Made by a program: the position numbers and the translations under genes
Source of the DNA: Methanosphaerula palustris E1-9c
GTDB lineage: Archaea; Halobacteriota; Methanomicrobia; Methanomicrobiales; Methanospirillaceae
DNA: 64,000 nt
Assembly: GCF_000021965.1 (NCBI RefSeq)
Contig: NC_011832.1
Location: 930,001 to 994,000 of the forward strand
Reading direction: 5' to 3'
Notes under the pieces: model-generated
Database searches by the model: none
What the model saw: the letters and a program-made list of their open reading frames with translations, nothing else
Told to the model about the DNA's origin: nothing
In this document: positions 1-9,977 of the stretch, in pieces
How positions within the stretch are numbered: position 1 is the stretch's first letter
How the letters are laid out: each line of letters begins with the position of its first letter

Positions 1-302
1 GCAGCGTACCGTTCTGCCTGGGTCAGGATGTTCTGCGGGCCGAGGGAGACCTTCTTGGCTTCGACGATCGCAACGATCACGCCGTCCACGCAGAGGGCAT
101 AATCGGCGGGACCGTTCTCGGTGGGGAACTCTTCGAGAGCGACGTTGTTAAAACTGGAGAGATCCATCCCCACTTTGAAGGGAGTGATCCTCCACCCTGC
201 AACCTTCAGTAAGGGATCGATCCGCTTCGTTCGCGTGACTCGCTCGCTCTCTTCAGTCCTGACGCAGTCGTGACGTCCCGTAATACTATCAGTAATATCT
301 GA
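1..302 (-). CDS. Type I restriction enzyme R subunit, N-terminal fragment (runs off window, no start codon)
   Basis: The minus-strand frame is open from an in-frame stop near 303-305 to the window edge. It reads IDPLLKVAGW, then ENGPADYALCVDG, then VIVAIVEAKK and LGPQNILTQAERYA. This is the N-terminal nuclease (PD-(D/E)xK-like) region of HsdR-type restriction proteins: the D of ADYAL and the E-x-K of VEAKK match the catalytic pattern. HsdR cleaves and translocates DNA with the HsdM/HsdS partners, which are not in the window. No ATG, GTG or TTG precedes the conserved IDPLL segment; the first in-frame candidates are GTG at 173 and ATG at 167, too late for a complete domain. The gene is therefore 5'-damaged, frameshifted or uses an unusual start. 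Family assignment is fairly secure; intactness is not. Confidence 0.6.
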
Positions 303-494
303 TCAGTACAGAGGCTGAACCGTTATGTGTTGCGGTTTGGTTCCAGCGAGATCGTGGAGAAGAGCATCACCTGTTTGAGTGAATCTGGTGCAATCGACGT
401 TTTCACGAAGTTCTTTCGTGTCTTTCCCTCCATCAAATGGAAAAAAAGGGAATCGTGATCTCACAAAAGCCGGCATCGTGGTATCCTGTACCCG

Positions 495-965
495 TCAAAT
501 ATAGAGCGCTGTAACCAGCAGGAGCGTCGGAACGATCAGATACAGAGCCCCGGGAATGAAATGCGCCCAGAAATCGGGGCGAAGTTCGAAAGCCAGCTCC
601 CTCAGTTCGTCCTCCGGGAAGAACATCTCGGGAGACCGGTGCAGAAACCCTTCGTAGATTCTGAAATAACCGAAGGTGAAGAATGAACTGATGCTGATGA
701 GAATAATCCGGAACACCCCGTTGATCGTCGCATCGAACGGAACATCGAACGACCCGAGGAGCGTAAACAGGATCGCGAACTGCGTGACCGGTAAGATCAT
801 CAGGACGATCCATGCCAGGACCAGACGATTGATGTTGTGGGATCGTCCCCGTATCGCCTGGTACGTGTCCCACGGCCTGTAGGTCTGGTGTGAGCGTTCG
901 ACAATCATAAAAAAATAGATGGCAAAGAAGAAACTGAATATCTGCTGGGCATCATTGAGCGTCAT
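495..965 (-). CDS. Small multi-pass membrane protein, function unknown
   Basis: 156 residues with four hydrophobic stretches, at about residues 9-22, 47-70, 83-102 and 133-155. The loop between the last two is charged (SPEMFFPEDELRELAFELRP). Conserved-looking soluble features are HQTYRPWDTYQAIRGRSHNINR between the first and second segments (shown as the region at residues 26-47). I do not recognise the family. It sits 68 bp downstream of the isochorismatase-like gene on the same strand, so the two could be cotranscribed. Codon use resembles neighbouring host genes. No catalytic motif is visible. Confidence 0.7.
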   Translation of the reverse strand: MTLNDAQQIFSFFFAIYFFMIVERSHQTYRPWDTYQAIRGRSHNINRLVLAWIVLMILPVTQFAILFTLLGSFDVPFDATINGVFRIILISISSFFTFGYFRIYEGFLHRSPEMFFPEDELRELAFELRPDFWAHFIPGALYLIVPTLLLVTALYI

Positions 966-1033
966 GATAATGGTCCGACACGGTTCGCACTCGGTAACGG
1001 TTCGGCCGGGGATCGTGCATGTCTATCTGTACC

Positions 1034-1708
1034 TCACTCCTTGGGTGGAAGCATCTCGTTGTTCGCGTAGGCACCGGAGGTATCGAGCAGGTTCCCCCAG
1101 CTCACCAGGTGTTCGCGGAAGATCATCGCATAGGGCCACCCCTGCGACTCGTCCCGACGCCAGTCTGCTTCGAGCTCGGCCCCGACAGACCACCAGTTCC
1201 GGATCTTCACCCCGGCCTGGGAGAGCGTGGCGATCGTGGCGTCGCGTTCGTGCGTGCTGACGGCTCCCGACGCGTCGATGACTGCATGGACGTCAAACCC
1301 TTCCTTCACGGCATCGAGTGATGGGAATTGCAGACAGGTCCCGTCGCTGATTCCTGCGATGATCAGCTTCTTCCGACCGGTCTCTTCGACGGCCCTGCGG
1401 AATGCCGGCCACCGCCAGGCGTTGATGACCCCTGTCCGTCGGATCACCGTAACATCCGGGAAGATCTGCTTCAATTCAGGAAGGATCGGAGCGTTGGGTC
1501 CATAATCCCTGCTCGTCGTCAAAATCACCGGCAATTTGAAATGTTTCGCAGTCTTTGCAAGCCCGAGGATGTTGTTCTTGAACTCTTCAGGAGTCATATC
1601 CCGGATCAGTTGCATGAGTCCGACCTGGTGATCGATCAGCAGAAGTGCGGCGTTCTCTGATGTGAGAACATCGGATGGTCCGATATTTTCCAGATATCTG
1701 TCTGTCAT
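1034..1708 (-). CDS. Isochorismatase-family cysteine hydrolase (YcaC-like)
   Basis: 224 residues of the isochorismatase-like fold. The first catalytic Asp is in ALLLIDHQVG (near residue 26), and the candidate nucleophile Cys is in AGISDGTCLQFPS (near residue 130). The pattern FKNNILGLAKTAKHF, LPVILTTS, and INAW matches Escherichia coli YcaC as I remember it, including KFKNNVLAL and NINAW. YcaC-type proteins are soluble oligomeric hydrolases of uncertain substrate. The start ATG at 1708 gives the normal family length. The usual catalytic Lys position is not obvious from inspection. It is followed by the membrane protein at 495-965. Substrate unknown. Confidence 0.85.
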   Translation of the reverse strand: MTDRYLENIGPSDVLTSENAALLLIDHQVGLMQLIRDMTPEEFKNNILGLAKTAKHFKLPVILTTSRDYGPNAPILPELKQIFPDVTVIRRTGVINAWRWPAFRRAVEETGRKKLIIAGISDGTCLQFPSLDAVKEGFDVHAVIDASGAVSTHERDATIATLSQAGVKIRNWWSVGAELEADWRRDESQGWPYAMIFREHLVSWGNLLDTSGAYANNEMLPPKE

Positions 1709-2121
1709 TCCTGGTTCCTCCAGATGGTGACCCTTATACGAGTGTCAGGAGATAAGGATTTTGTAACATATGTCGGGGGAGATTGCGGATCAGAGAACAG
1801 TAATCATCTAATTTTTCTCTGTGTATTTTTCATTCATCCGCTGGATGGTGAAGACATAGACATATCTATCACCCATTTTTCTCAAACCTCTTTTGAATTA
1901 AAAAGGACTCTATCGTGAATCTATCGTTATGGTTCCGAAGATTTCAGCGCCAGAGCGATCCCCTTTGCCCAGTCATCGATGGCATGCCAGTCCCGGAAAT
2001 CCCCCTTTTTGAAGAACTGCCCGGGCAGCCGGCAGCGTGCGCAGAGCCCTGAGTACAACCCCGCACCTGCCCGGGTTCAGGGCACCGGGGAAGATTTGGT
2101 GTTCCCGGGGATGGACGGTAT
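1709..2121. other. Intergenic, no gene recognised
   Basis: About 410 bp. The first part (1740-1920) is AT-rich, in keeping with promoter DNA upstream of the hydrolase at 1708. The rest is GC-rich with short open frames of no recognisable content. Nothing else is supported. Confidence 0.5.
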
Positions 2122-2325
2122 TACTTACTTCAGGGCCTTTTCAGGTGCCCATCGCCCCTGTCCGAATTCCTGCGTCTCTGTTCAGGTCTTCCCCTCAGCC
2201 CGGAGGGCGGTGAACCGCCGGGCGAGCCGGGCATCCTCCTCCTTCGTCCACGGTCGACCACGAACGCTTCGTTCCGGTTGTAATACTGGTGGAGTTTGTC
2301 CCCGTTCTGCTTCATTGTTCAGGCG
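2122..2325 (-). pseudogene. Deletion-derived remnant of a DNA methyltransferase gene
   Basis: This stretch is homologous to the methyltransferase gene at 25345-26329. Its left part matches the 3' end of that gene (about 25360-25509), and its right part matches the region encoding NGDKLHxxYNRNEAFVVD (about 26156-26215). The two parts join at GTCGACC (2253-2259). In the fuller copy GTCGACC occurs at 25503-25509 and again at 26156-26162, so the interval between them (653 bp) is missing here. The remnant translates NGDKLHQYYNRNEAFVVD and then runs out of frame. It cannot encode a functional enzyme. Confidence 0.85.
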
Positions 2326-2682
2326 AAGTCATGATGCGATGACGTATCATCCGATCGGAGAAGGGGAAGACGATAATCCCCGTCAATCGGAGAGATCGCA
2401 GCCGACCCAAAAGGGGACGATCATATCGATTCGATCCCATGATCTACCGCTCTTGAGGAGCAGTTGAACGGTTTCTCAACCGGGTCAAGCCATTCAGAAA
2501 GATCTCACCTGGACACGAAGAATCATTTCGAGCGTTGGTCATCATCGCCTGCATATTAGAGGAGACTTTTGGGATGAAATCTTTGAGATGAGGACATAAT
2601 CGGGTTATCCAACACCGCAAACAAAAAGGAAAGTCTATATGGTTCCTAATTAGAATTTCTTCTGAAATATGAGGAAAGCATC
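2326..2682. other. Intergenic region upstream of the surface protein
   Basis: No gene seen. The last 60 bp hold the promoter-like element and ribosome binding site of the next gene. Confidence 0.5.
2634..2682 (+). promoter_or_regulatory. TATA-like box and ribosome binding site of the surface protein gene
   Basis: TCTATATGG at 2634-2642 resembles an archaeal TATA element, and GAGG at 2671-2674 lies 8 nt before the ATG at 2683. The flanking DNA is AT-rich, unlike the coding DNA. Confidence 0.45.
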
Positions 2683-5220
2683 ATGACACTGATACACAGA
2701 AGGATGACATGGCCGCTTCTTATGCTGGCCATCATCTCATGCCTGTTGATGATCGCACCGGCATCGGCTGAATCCTTTCATCTGACCGGAACCCTGATCA
2801 ATGGATCCATCAATGGGAACACCAATCAGCCAATAGCAAATACGAATGTCACATTCCAGATAAATTCACCTTTTTTTCAAGGGACTATCAATGGGACAAC
2901 AGAGACAGATAATCTCGGAAACTTCGATCTCTCCTTTGACCCGGGAATTGGTATACCCCCTTTCATTTCGATCACGTGCTCTGCCACAACGATTGGATAT
3001 TCTGTATACCAGTCCCAGGCTCCAATCATAGTGATGGTAGGTTACGCTAATATTGGCTCCATCTATCTCACCCCACTACCAGTTCCGATAACTCTGACGG
3101 GAACTGTTGTTGATAAATTCTCCGGTCTACCAGTGCCTAATATGCAAATTGACTCCGGCAGCGCCTCGGACACCTCCAAACAGGACGGGAGTTTCACCCT
3201 CTTTGAAGCTCCGGAGACAGGAGGTTCCATGGACTTCGAGATCTATGCAGATAGATACTATGAAGGTCACCAGGACACATTATCTGTCTCTGAAGAAGAG
3301 ATCGCACGTGGATCAAAGGACCTCGGAACCGTCACTATCACGCCACATTATGGAGGTTACGTCACTGACAAATCCACCGGTCAGCCTTTGTCCGGCGTCC
3401 AGCTCACCATCACCAACGATCCGTCATCGCAGGTTGGAAACGGGGGGACGGGAACATCTGATGAAACGGGATATTACCGGATAAGACTGCCCGCGAAGGG
3501 CATCTCTTCGAACAATAGCCTGCGTGATACTGGTGCTGACAATTCTGTTCGGTATCTGGTTGCAGTCAAGGATGGATATCAGCTCTATTCCGCCAATGTC
3601 ACGATACGGGATGAAGAGGCCCCCTTTAACGTCGCGCTCTCCCCGAGCTTTGCAGCGAACTTCCTCGCACTCGGCCATGTGGGCCAGGCCCCGTACTCTG
3701 TCCGATTCATGGACCAGTCGACCGGCTCGCCGACCGCCTGGAAGTGGGACTTCGGCGACGGCACCACCTCGACCGAGCAGAACCCGACCCATATCTACAA
3801 CCAGACCGGTGTCTACAACGTGGCGTTGACGGCATCGAACGATAAGACGAGCGACACCTGCACCCAGTACCGGTGTATCATTGTGAACGCCGTACCAGTG
3901 GCGAACTTCACCGCGAACGTGACCGCCGGGCAGACGCCCTTCACCGTGCAGTTCACCGACCAGTCCACCAGCGGTGCGGACGGGTTTCAGTGGCAGTTCG
4001 GCGACGGGACCACCTCGACCGAGCAGAACCCGGTCCACACCTACACGAGCCCGGGATCGTACTCGGTGATGCTGACGGTATCAGTACCTGACTACGGCAG
4101 TGTCTTCGCTCAGAAGACCGGGTACATCTCGGTAAGCGGTCCGTCATCGGTCGGGTTCACGGCGAACGTCACCGCCGGCCTCTCCCCGCTCGCCGTGCAG
4201 TTCAATGAGTCGACGAACGAATCGGTCCAGTATTCCTTCTGGCATTTCGGGGACGGGGCCACCTCTGCAGAGAAGAGCCCGGTCCATGTCTATGATGCAG
4301 CCGGCAGTTATTCGGTCTCGCTGATGACCGTCGGGTCGAACGGCACCGAGGTGAAGACGGTCGATAACTTCATCAATGTCAGCGCACCGGTGACCCCGAC
4401 GGTCACGCCCACAGCGACTGCCACGGCGACGGTGACCCCGACGCCGACCGGAGCCCTGCCGGTGGCCAACTTCACGGTCACCACCGGAGCCCCGGGGTCG
4501 TCCGACATCACGGTCACCGACGCCTCGACGAACGCGACTTCGGTCCACTACAGCCTCGGTGACGGTGCCACCACCGCCTATCCGACCTTCCGGTACACCT
4601 ACTGGCAGGCCGGAACCTATACGATCGAACAGACCGCAACCAATGCGGTTGGGTCCTCGAAGAAGAGCATCGTCGTAACCGTACCGGTTGCGGCTCCAAC
4701 AACAACGGTGACCCCGACGGTGACAGTCACAACCACTGTCTCGCCGACGGTGACGACGACCAGTCAGGCTTACAACGGCCCGCACACGATCCCCGGGAAA
4801 CTGCAGGCTGAGGACTACGACCTCGGCGGTGAAGGGGTCGCCTACTATGACACGACCCCTGGGAATGAGGGCGGGGTCTACCGGCATGACGATGTCGATA
4901 TCGAGCAGCTCGATACCGACGGCTCGCCGAACGTCGGCTGGATCCGATCCGGTGAGTGGATGGCCTACACGGTGAACGTCGCCAGCACCGGCACCTACAC
5001 CGCCGGGTTCAGGGTCGCCTCATCACACTCCGGTTCATCCATCAAAGTCTATGTCGACGACGGCACCACCCCGGTGGCGACCGTGAACGTCCCGAACACC
5101 GGCGACTGGCCGTCCTTCCAGACCGTCTCGGTGCCGGTGACGCTGCCGGCAGGACAGCACCGGCTCAAATTCTCATTCCCGACCGACTATGTGAACATCA
5201 ACTGGGTCACCTTCGCCTGA
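2683..5220 (+). CDS. Secreted PKD-repeat surface protein with C-terminal CBM6-like module
   Basis: 845 residues. A signal peptide covers about residues 1-29 (hydrophobic core LLMLAIISCLLMI, cleavage after ASA). Residues 30-320 look like several carboxypeptidase-regulatory/CNA-B-type beta domains (repeated TLTGTVVDKFSGLPVPN-like starts). Four PKD domains follow at about 325-404, 405-486, 489-567 and 594-667, with the signature WDFGDGTTSTEQNP and its variants; the fourth is divergent. Thr/Pro/Val-rich linkers lie at about 568-593 and 668-700. The last 140 residues (QAEDYD, GWIRSGEWMAYTVNV) resemble carbohydrate-binding module family 6/35. A cell-surface adhesion or polysaccharide-binding role is inferred. 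There is no C-terminal membrane anchor or sortase-type signal, so attachment is unexplained. The 3' half is much more GC-rich than residues 30-300, which suggests a mosaic origin. Confidence 0.88.
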   Translation: MTLIHRRMTWPLLMLAIISCLLMIAPASAESFHLTGTLINGSINGNTNQPIANTNVTFQINSPFFQGTINGTTETDNLGNFDLSFDPGIGIPPFISITCSATTIGYSVYQSQAPIIVMVGYANIGSIYLTPLPVPITLTGTVVDKFSGLPVPNMQIDSGSASDTSKQDGSFTLFEAPETGGSMDFEIYADRYYEGHQDTLSVSEEEIARGSKDLGTVTITPHYGGYVTDKSTGQPLSGVQLTITNDPSSQVGNGGTGTSDETGYYRIRLPAKGISSNNSLRDTGADNSVRYLVAVKDGYQLYSANVTIRDEEAPFNVALSPSFAANFLALGHVGQAPYSVRFMDQSTGSPTAWKWDFGDGTTSTEQNPTHIYNQTGVYNVALTASNDKTSDTCTQYRCIIVNAVPVANFTANVTAGQTPFTVQFTDQSTSGADGFQWQFGDGTTSTEQNPVHTYTSPGSYSVMLTVSVPDYGSVFAQKTGYISVSGPSSVGFTANVTAGLSPLAVQFNESTNESVQYSFWHFGDGATSAEKSPVHVYDAAGSYSVSLMTVGSNGTEVKTVDNFINVSAPVTPTVTPTATATATVTPTPTGALPVANFTVTTGAPGSSDITVTDASTNATSVHYSLGDGATTAYPTFRYTYWQAGTYTIEQTATNAVGSSKKSIVVTVPVAAPTTTVTPTVTVTTTVSPTVTTTSQAYNGPHTIPGKLQAEDYDLGGEGVAYYDTTPGNEGGVYRHDDVDIEQLDTDGSPNVGWIRSGEWMAYTVNVASTGTYTAGFRVASSHSGSSIKVYVDDGTTPVATVNVPNTGDWPSFQTVSVPVTLPAGQHRLKFSFPTDYVNINWVTFA

Positions 5221-5244
5221 AAATCGGCGAAGAACGGTCATCCC

Positions 5245-5251
5245 TTTTTTT
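5245..5251 (+). terminator. T-rich terminator of the surface protein gene
   Basis: A run of seven T residues 25 bp after the stop codon, in the typical style of archaeal intrinsic termination. Confidence 0.45.
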
Positions 5252-5407
5252 ACCGCATGGTAACGACGGATCGTGCGAGGGGCCGGTTTTCTGATGTGAG
5301 CACAGGGTATTTGGGCTCTTTTGATATCCTCCAGCGCTACCCCAATACTCCATTCCTCCATCGGCCAGGGATGCACATCTGTCCAATTGTGAGGGTTTCA
5401 ACAGAGC

Positions 5408-5415
5408 AAAAAAAA
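5408..5415 (-). terminator. T-rich terminator of the histidine kinase gene
   Basis: Eight consecutive A on the plus strand give U8 on the kinase transcript, 15 bp past its stop, followed by a second U-rich run. It lies tail-to-tail with the previous gene. Confidence 0.45.
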
Positions 5416-5429
5416 TATTTTTTCGTAAT

Positions 5430-8400
5430 TTACAACGGTTTCTCTGGAATCGTGAAGAGGAATGTGCTCCCGCTCCCTTCTTCAGACTCGACCCAGATCC
5501 TGCCGCCGTGCCGCTCCACAATCCGCTTGACGACCGCGAGGCCGATCCCGGTGCCAGGGTATTCTGCCTTGGTGTGGAGCCGTCTGAAGATCATGAAGAT
5601 CTGCTCGTGATATGCAGGATCAATCCCGAGCCCGTTGTCCTTCACTGAAAAGGTCCAGCCCTTTCCGGTACGCTCGGCATTGATCCAGATCTCCGGCTCC
5701 CTCTCCTCCGGGCAGTACTTCATCGCATTTCCGATCAGGTTCTGGAACAGTTGGACCATCTGGGAGAGGTCCCCCTGTATCGATGGCATCGCTCCCCGAG
5801 TGATCCTGGCATTACGTTCACGGATGGGAATGATGAGGTTTGATATGGCTTCTTCGATTGCATGCTTCATATCAACCCGCTCGACCGGTCGCATCCCCTG
5901 ATTGATACGGGAATAGAGGAGAAGGTCATTGATCAACGCCTCCATCCGCAGCGCACCGTCGACAATGTAGCCGATGAACTCATCAGCATCTGCATCCAGT
6001 TGTCCTTTATACTGCCTTTCGAGAATTTGTGAGAAACAGGTCACCATCCTGAGCGGTTCCTTGAGGTCATGGGAGGCGATGTACGCAAACTGTTCCAGTT
6101 CCTGGTTGCTCGCTTTCAGGTTATCGGCGATGGTCTTGAGGACCTCTTCGGCCTGCTTGCGCTCGGTGATATCATTGAAGAGGATGGCGACTCTTCGACT
6201 CTCCGGGCCGCCGACCCGATATGCGGAGACCTCATACCAGCGATTCAATGCTTTTGCTTCATTCTCAAATCGGACCGGTTCGCCAGTCAATGCGATCGTT
6301 CCATAGATTTCAAACCAGTGTTCCTCATGGTTCGGAGCAAGATCACGCATCAATCTCCCCTGGGCCTCATGCAATCCGGTCTGTCTCTCAAACGCCGGAT
6401 TGATCTCCAGGAAGCGGTAATCGATGGGACGTTCGTCTGCATCGAAGAGCATTTCGATGATGCAGAAGCCTTCGGTCAGGGTGTTGAAGAGCATGCGATA
6501 CTGCTCTTCCGACTGGCGCAGCGCCTCCTCTGCCCATTTCCTTTTGGTGATGTCCTGTCCCTGTGCAATCGTCGACTGGACAGTCTCTCCATCTGCTCCA
6601 AAGATGGCTGCAGAATTCCAGAGGACGGTTCTGACTTCCCCGTTCTGGTGGAGAATGGGGATCTCCACGACCTCCATCCTCTCTCCGTCGTTGGTCTTTC
6701 TGATGATCTCCAACACCGGTTCGGCGAATTTTTTGGGGAAGAGGAGTTCGAGCGGTTGGCCGATGACATCTGCCGCCTTCCTGCCGATCAGCAGTTCGAA
6801 GGCATGGTTGAACCTGGTGATCCGGAACGCCGGATCCCAGACGATGATCGGGGCGTTCGCGTACTGGATCAGGTTTTCGAGGTACTGGCCCGTCTCCCTG
6901 AGTTCATGCTCCATGGTCGTCAGCTCGTCGATGCTCTGGCGCAGTTCCTCCTGGGTTGCCGTCAGTTCCTCGTTGAGCTCACTGAGTTCCTGGTTCTTCT
7001 CGAGCAGGTCTGCCTCAGCACGATCCCGTTCTGTAACATCCAGCACCTGAGAGAGGATCGAAACGAGTTCTCCTGTTTCGTCCCGCAGGGCCGAGTTGTA
7101 CCATTCGCAGGTGATGACCGCCCCGTCCTTTCGATAGTTGCGGTTGGTATGCTTGTTCCGCGGGGCCTTTCCGTTCATCATATCAGCAGAGATGGAGGCG
7201 ACCCGATCCACGTCCTCTTCGTATACCCAGGGGATTTCGTCGATCGTTCTCCCCATGACCTCTGCCATGGTCCAGCCAAACACTTTTTCCGCTTCATCCG
7301 ACCAGCGGGTAACACGGAACTGTGCGTCAAATTCCACGACCGCCAGGGGAGAATTCTCTATATGATGGGTAAGGCGGAGGTGGGCTTCGTGCAGTGCCTC
7401 CTCGGTTCGCTTCCGTTCGGTGATGTCCTGTCCCTGTGCGATCGTCGACAGGACAGTCTCTCCGTCAGATCCAAAGATGGCTGCAGAATTCCAGAGGACG
7501 GTTCTGATCTCTCCGTTCTGGTGGAGAATGGGGATCTCCACGACCTCCATCCTCTCTCCCCGGGTGGTCTTTCTGATGATCTCCAACACCGGTTCGGCGA
7601 ATTTTTTGGGGAAGAGGAGTTCGAGCGGTTGGCCGATGACGTCTGCCGCCTTCCTGCCGATCAGCAGTTCGAACGCGTGGTTGAACCGGGTGATCCGGAA
7701 TGCCGGATCCCAGACGATGATCGGGGCGTTCGCGTACTGGATCAGGTTTTCGAGGTACTGGCCCGTCTCCCTGAGTTCATGCTCCATGGTCGTCAGCTCG
7801 TCGATGCTCTGGCGCAGTTCCTCCTGGGTTGCCGTCAGTTCCTCGTTCAGGATATGGAGACCCTCGTTCTTTTTGAGGAGTTCTTCATCAGCCTGCCTGA
7901 TCCCGGTGATGTCCCGGCTGAAGGCAGCAATGCTGCTCACTGCACCGGCCTCGTCAAAGACCGGGCAGAAGGTGTGGATAAAGATGGTGCCGGCCCTTAT
8001 ATCTTCAAACTGGACCGATCGGCGTGAGCTGATCACCTCTTCGATCCGTGCCCTTCGTGCCTGAGCCAGTTCAGATGTCATGAACTCAGAGTACTGGTGA
8101 CCGATGACTTCGCCTGTGTCCTTCCCGCCCAATCGTACCAACGCCGTCGGATTCGCCATCAGGATGGTGTCATCGGTGCCGAACAGCCAGATCGACTCCT
8201 TTGCAGCTGCGAGGATCGCCTGTGCGGTCTTCTCCTGTTTGCGAAGTGCTTCCTCTGTCTGTACCCGGACGATCGAGGCACCGAGGGCATAGGCCACCTG
8301 TTCAAGCACCCTGACCTTCTCCGCCGATATCATCCCCTCCTGGTGATCAGCGAGGTGGAGCAGCCCCATGATCTGGTCCCCTTTCCGGATCGGAATGAGC

Positions 8401-9691
8401 GCGACCGATTCGTATCCGACCATAGTGCAGGTGTTTCGGGTCTTTTCCTTCTCCTCATCAGATTCGGTTGCGCGGAATTTTGTTGTGGCGTTGATCATGA
8501 ACGACCCGCCGGCAGTGTAGAACGGCAGGGAGGGATCGGTCGTGCCTTCGATCACGTTGATACAGATGCAGTGATCGGTCCTGACCGAGAGCGGGTTCTC
8601 CTGTTCGTAGAAGTCGCGGGAGAAACCAGCGTACGCCAGGTAAGGGATGTTCCCCTGTTCATCGAGGATCCGGACCCCGATCGAGTCGCATCCGGTGTAC
8701 TCCTGCAGGGTGCGAATGTACTCTTCGAGGAGCGGCTGGAGGGTATGGTGTTCCTCCGCACTGTGCAGGACCCGGTTTGAGAGGGAGAGGATCTCGCGGT
8801 TACGCTTCTGCTCGGTGATATCGGTGATGAAGGAGTAGTAATACTGGGGGTTTCCCTCTTTGTCTGTGACGAGGTGAACGAGGAGTTCAATGGCGACCCG
8901 TGTGCCGTCTTTTTTGATATACTCCTTCTCGTACCGGACTGGTTTGCCTGTGCGGTGGAGTTCTTCAAGATTTTTCCTCTCAACATCCAACCATTCCGGA
9001 GGGGTCAGCGTTGCCGTCCAGTCCATTTTCTGCAGTTCGTCTGCTGTATAGCCGGTCAGCTCCTCGAATGCATGGTTGACGATCCCGAGTCTCCCGTCCA
9101 GGTATCCGACCCCAAACGGCTGGGACGATCTGTCGAGGATATCTGAAAGGAACGTGTTCCGCTCTAGGCTCTCCAGGAGCGCTCTCTCATTGGCGAGCAA
9201 TTGATCATTGTTCGCCTGCAGTTCCTCACTCATCGCGATGAGCTCCTCGTTGATGGCAACGAGGTCTTCGTTCTTGTGAACAGGCGTCTCTTCGGCCTCG
9301 TCGAGGTCTCTGCCGATCCCGTCGGAGAACCGGGGGTGACCCCTGCATCCATTACCCGGCGGTCCTGTCTCCGGGCACCGGTAGGAGCAAGACGGGAGAA
9401 GAGCGCGAGGCTCGCCGGGATGATCCGGGCAGATGCAGCAGGTGATATCAGGGTGGTCGGGTGACCAGAGCGTGTGCTCACGATCTGGACCAGACAGGTC
9501 TCGCCGACAGAGTGGCTGCCCCTGAGGCTGAACCCGAGTTCGCTCGCTTCAAGGATCGCGATCCCGGCGAGCGTGGCGGTGACAAAGCCGGCGGCTCTGG
9601 TTATTCTCCAGGGGTTCATATCACCCCATCCTGTAGTGTTCTCGGAGGACCGTCCGAACCCTGCTGTTTTTGAACCTTCGTCTCGAGCCAT
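5430..9691 (-). CDS. Multi-PAS/GAF sensor histidine kinase (probable N-terminal frameshift)
   Basis: The main frame runs from ATG 9233 to 5430 (1267 residues). Order: coiled coil, PAS (about 45-165), GAF (about 175-325), then further PAS domains to about 1020, ending in a kinase core. The phosphoacceptor His is at about 1055 in YIASHDLKEPLR, and the ATPase boxes are NLIGNAMKYCPE, VKDNGLGIDP and GTGIGLAVVKRIVERHGG. It autophosphorylates on His and should pass the phosphate to an unlinked response regulator. No membrane segment lies in this frame, so it is probably cytoplasmic. The coiled-coil frame stays open upstream of 9233 (VHKNEDLVAINEELIAM) to a stop near 9530 but has no ATG, GTG or TTG. 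An overlapping frame starts at ATG 9691 after GAGGAAAG and a TATA-like box. The gene probably begins at 9691 and shifts frame between about 9530 and 9240. An in-frame internal duplication is described under repeats. Confidence 0.85.
6548..6982 (-). repeat. Direct repeat within the histidine kinase, copy encoding the later PAS unit
   Basis: About 435 bp, nearly identical to 7421-7855. The offset is 873 bp (291 codons), so the frame is kept. The unit encodes a coiled-coil linker (ATQEELRQSIDELTTMEHEL) plus one PAS domain (FELLIGRKAADVIGQPLELL). Confidence 0.85.
7421..7855 (-). repeat. Direct repeat within the histidine kinase, copy encoding the earlier PAS unit
   Basis: Partner of 6548-6982. 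The intervening DNA (about 6983-7420) encodes a different PAS domain that is not duplicated at the same identity. The few differences include GERMEVVEIPILHQNGE-I/V-R and the change TTRGE to TNDGE. Confidence 0.85.
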
Positions 9692-9726
9692 CTTTCCTCT
9701 TTATCCAGAGATCTTAGTCAAGGAAT

Positions 9727-9738
9727 GTATTTTATCCA
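9727..9738 (-). promoter_or_regulatory. TATA-like element upstream of ATG 9691
   Basis: On the minus strand GGATAAAATAC lies about 40 nt upstream of the ATG at 9691, which is preceded closely by AGAGGAAAG. This is the main reason to prefer 9691 as the true start of the kinase gene. Confidence 0.45.
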
Positions 9739-9911
9739 TCCGATATGACCCAAGGACATATCTCCCCTTTCCCACTTTTCTGCCCCAACCCTGGTCCTCA
9801 CTGTGACCAAGCGAAGAAGTCGAGTAGCCAGCCCCGATTAAACAGGAATAATTCGAACAGTATTATCGTCCTCTGTTGCACATAAATATAACATTCCGCA
9901 CAATTTTTCCA

Positions 9912-9977
9912 GTACGACCGGGTCGTGCGTTGGCGGACGGTGGCCATGCCGGCTGGTTTGTGCGAGGGGCCGGCCGG
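9912..9977. repeat. GC-rich palindromic repeat, copy 1 (right half only)
   Basis: Begins at ACGACCGG and carries the conserved GCGGACGGTGGCCATGCC and GCGAGGGGCCGGCCGG blocks. The left arm present in copies 2-5 is missing. The following DNA to about 10145 shares blocks with the DNA after copy 3, for example GGATTATCC and TGGAATTAGGTTGTG. Confidence 0.8.

Noticed and set aside
3424-4887. Two long minus-strand frames opposite the PKD region
   Set aside because: Produced by repeats in the GC-rich PKD gene; no independent features.
6069-8027. 652-codon plus-strand frame opposite the histidine kinase
   Set aside because: It is the complement of a clear PAS/kinase gene, and its residues are an antisense shadow with no domain content.
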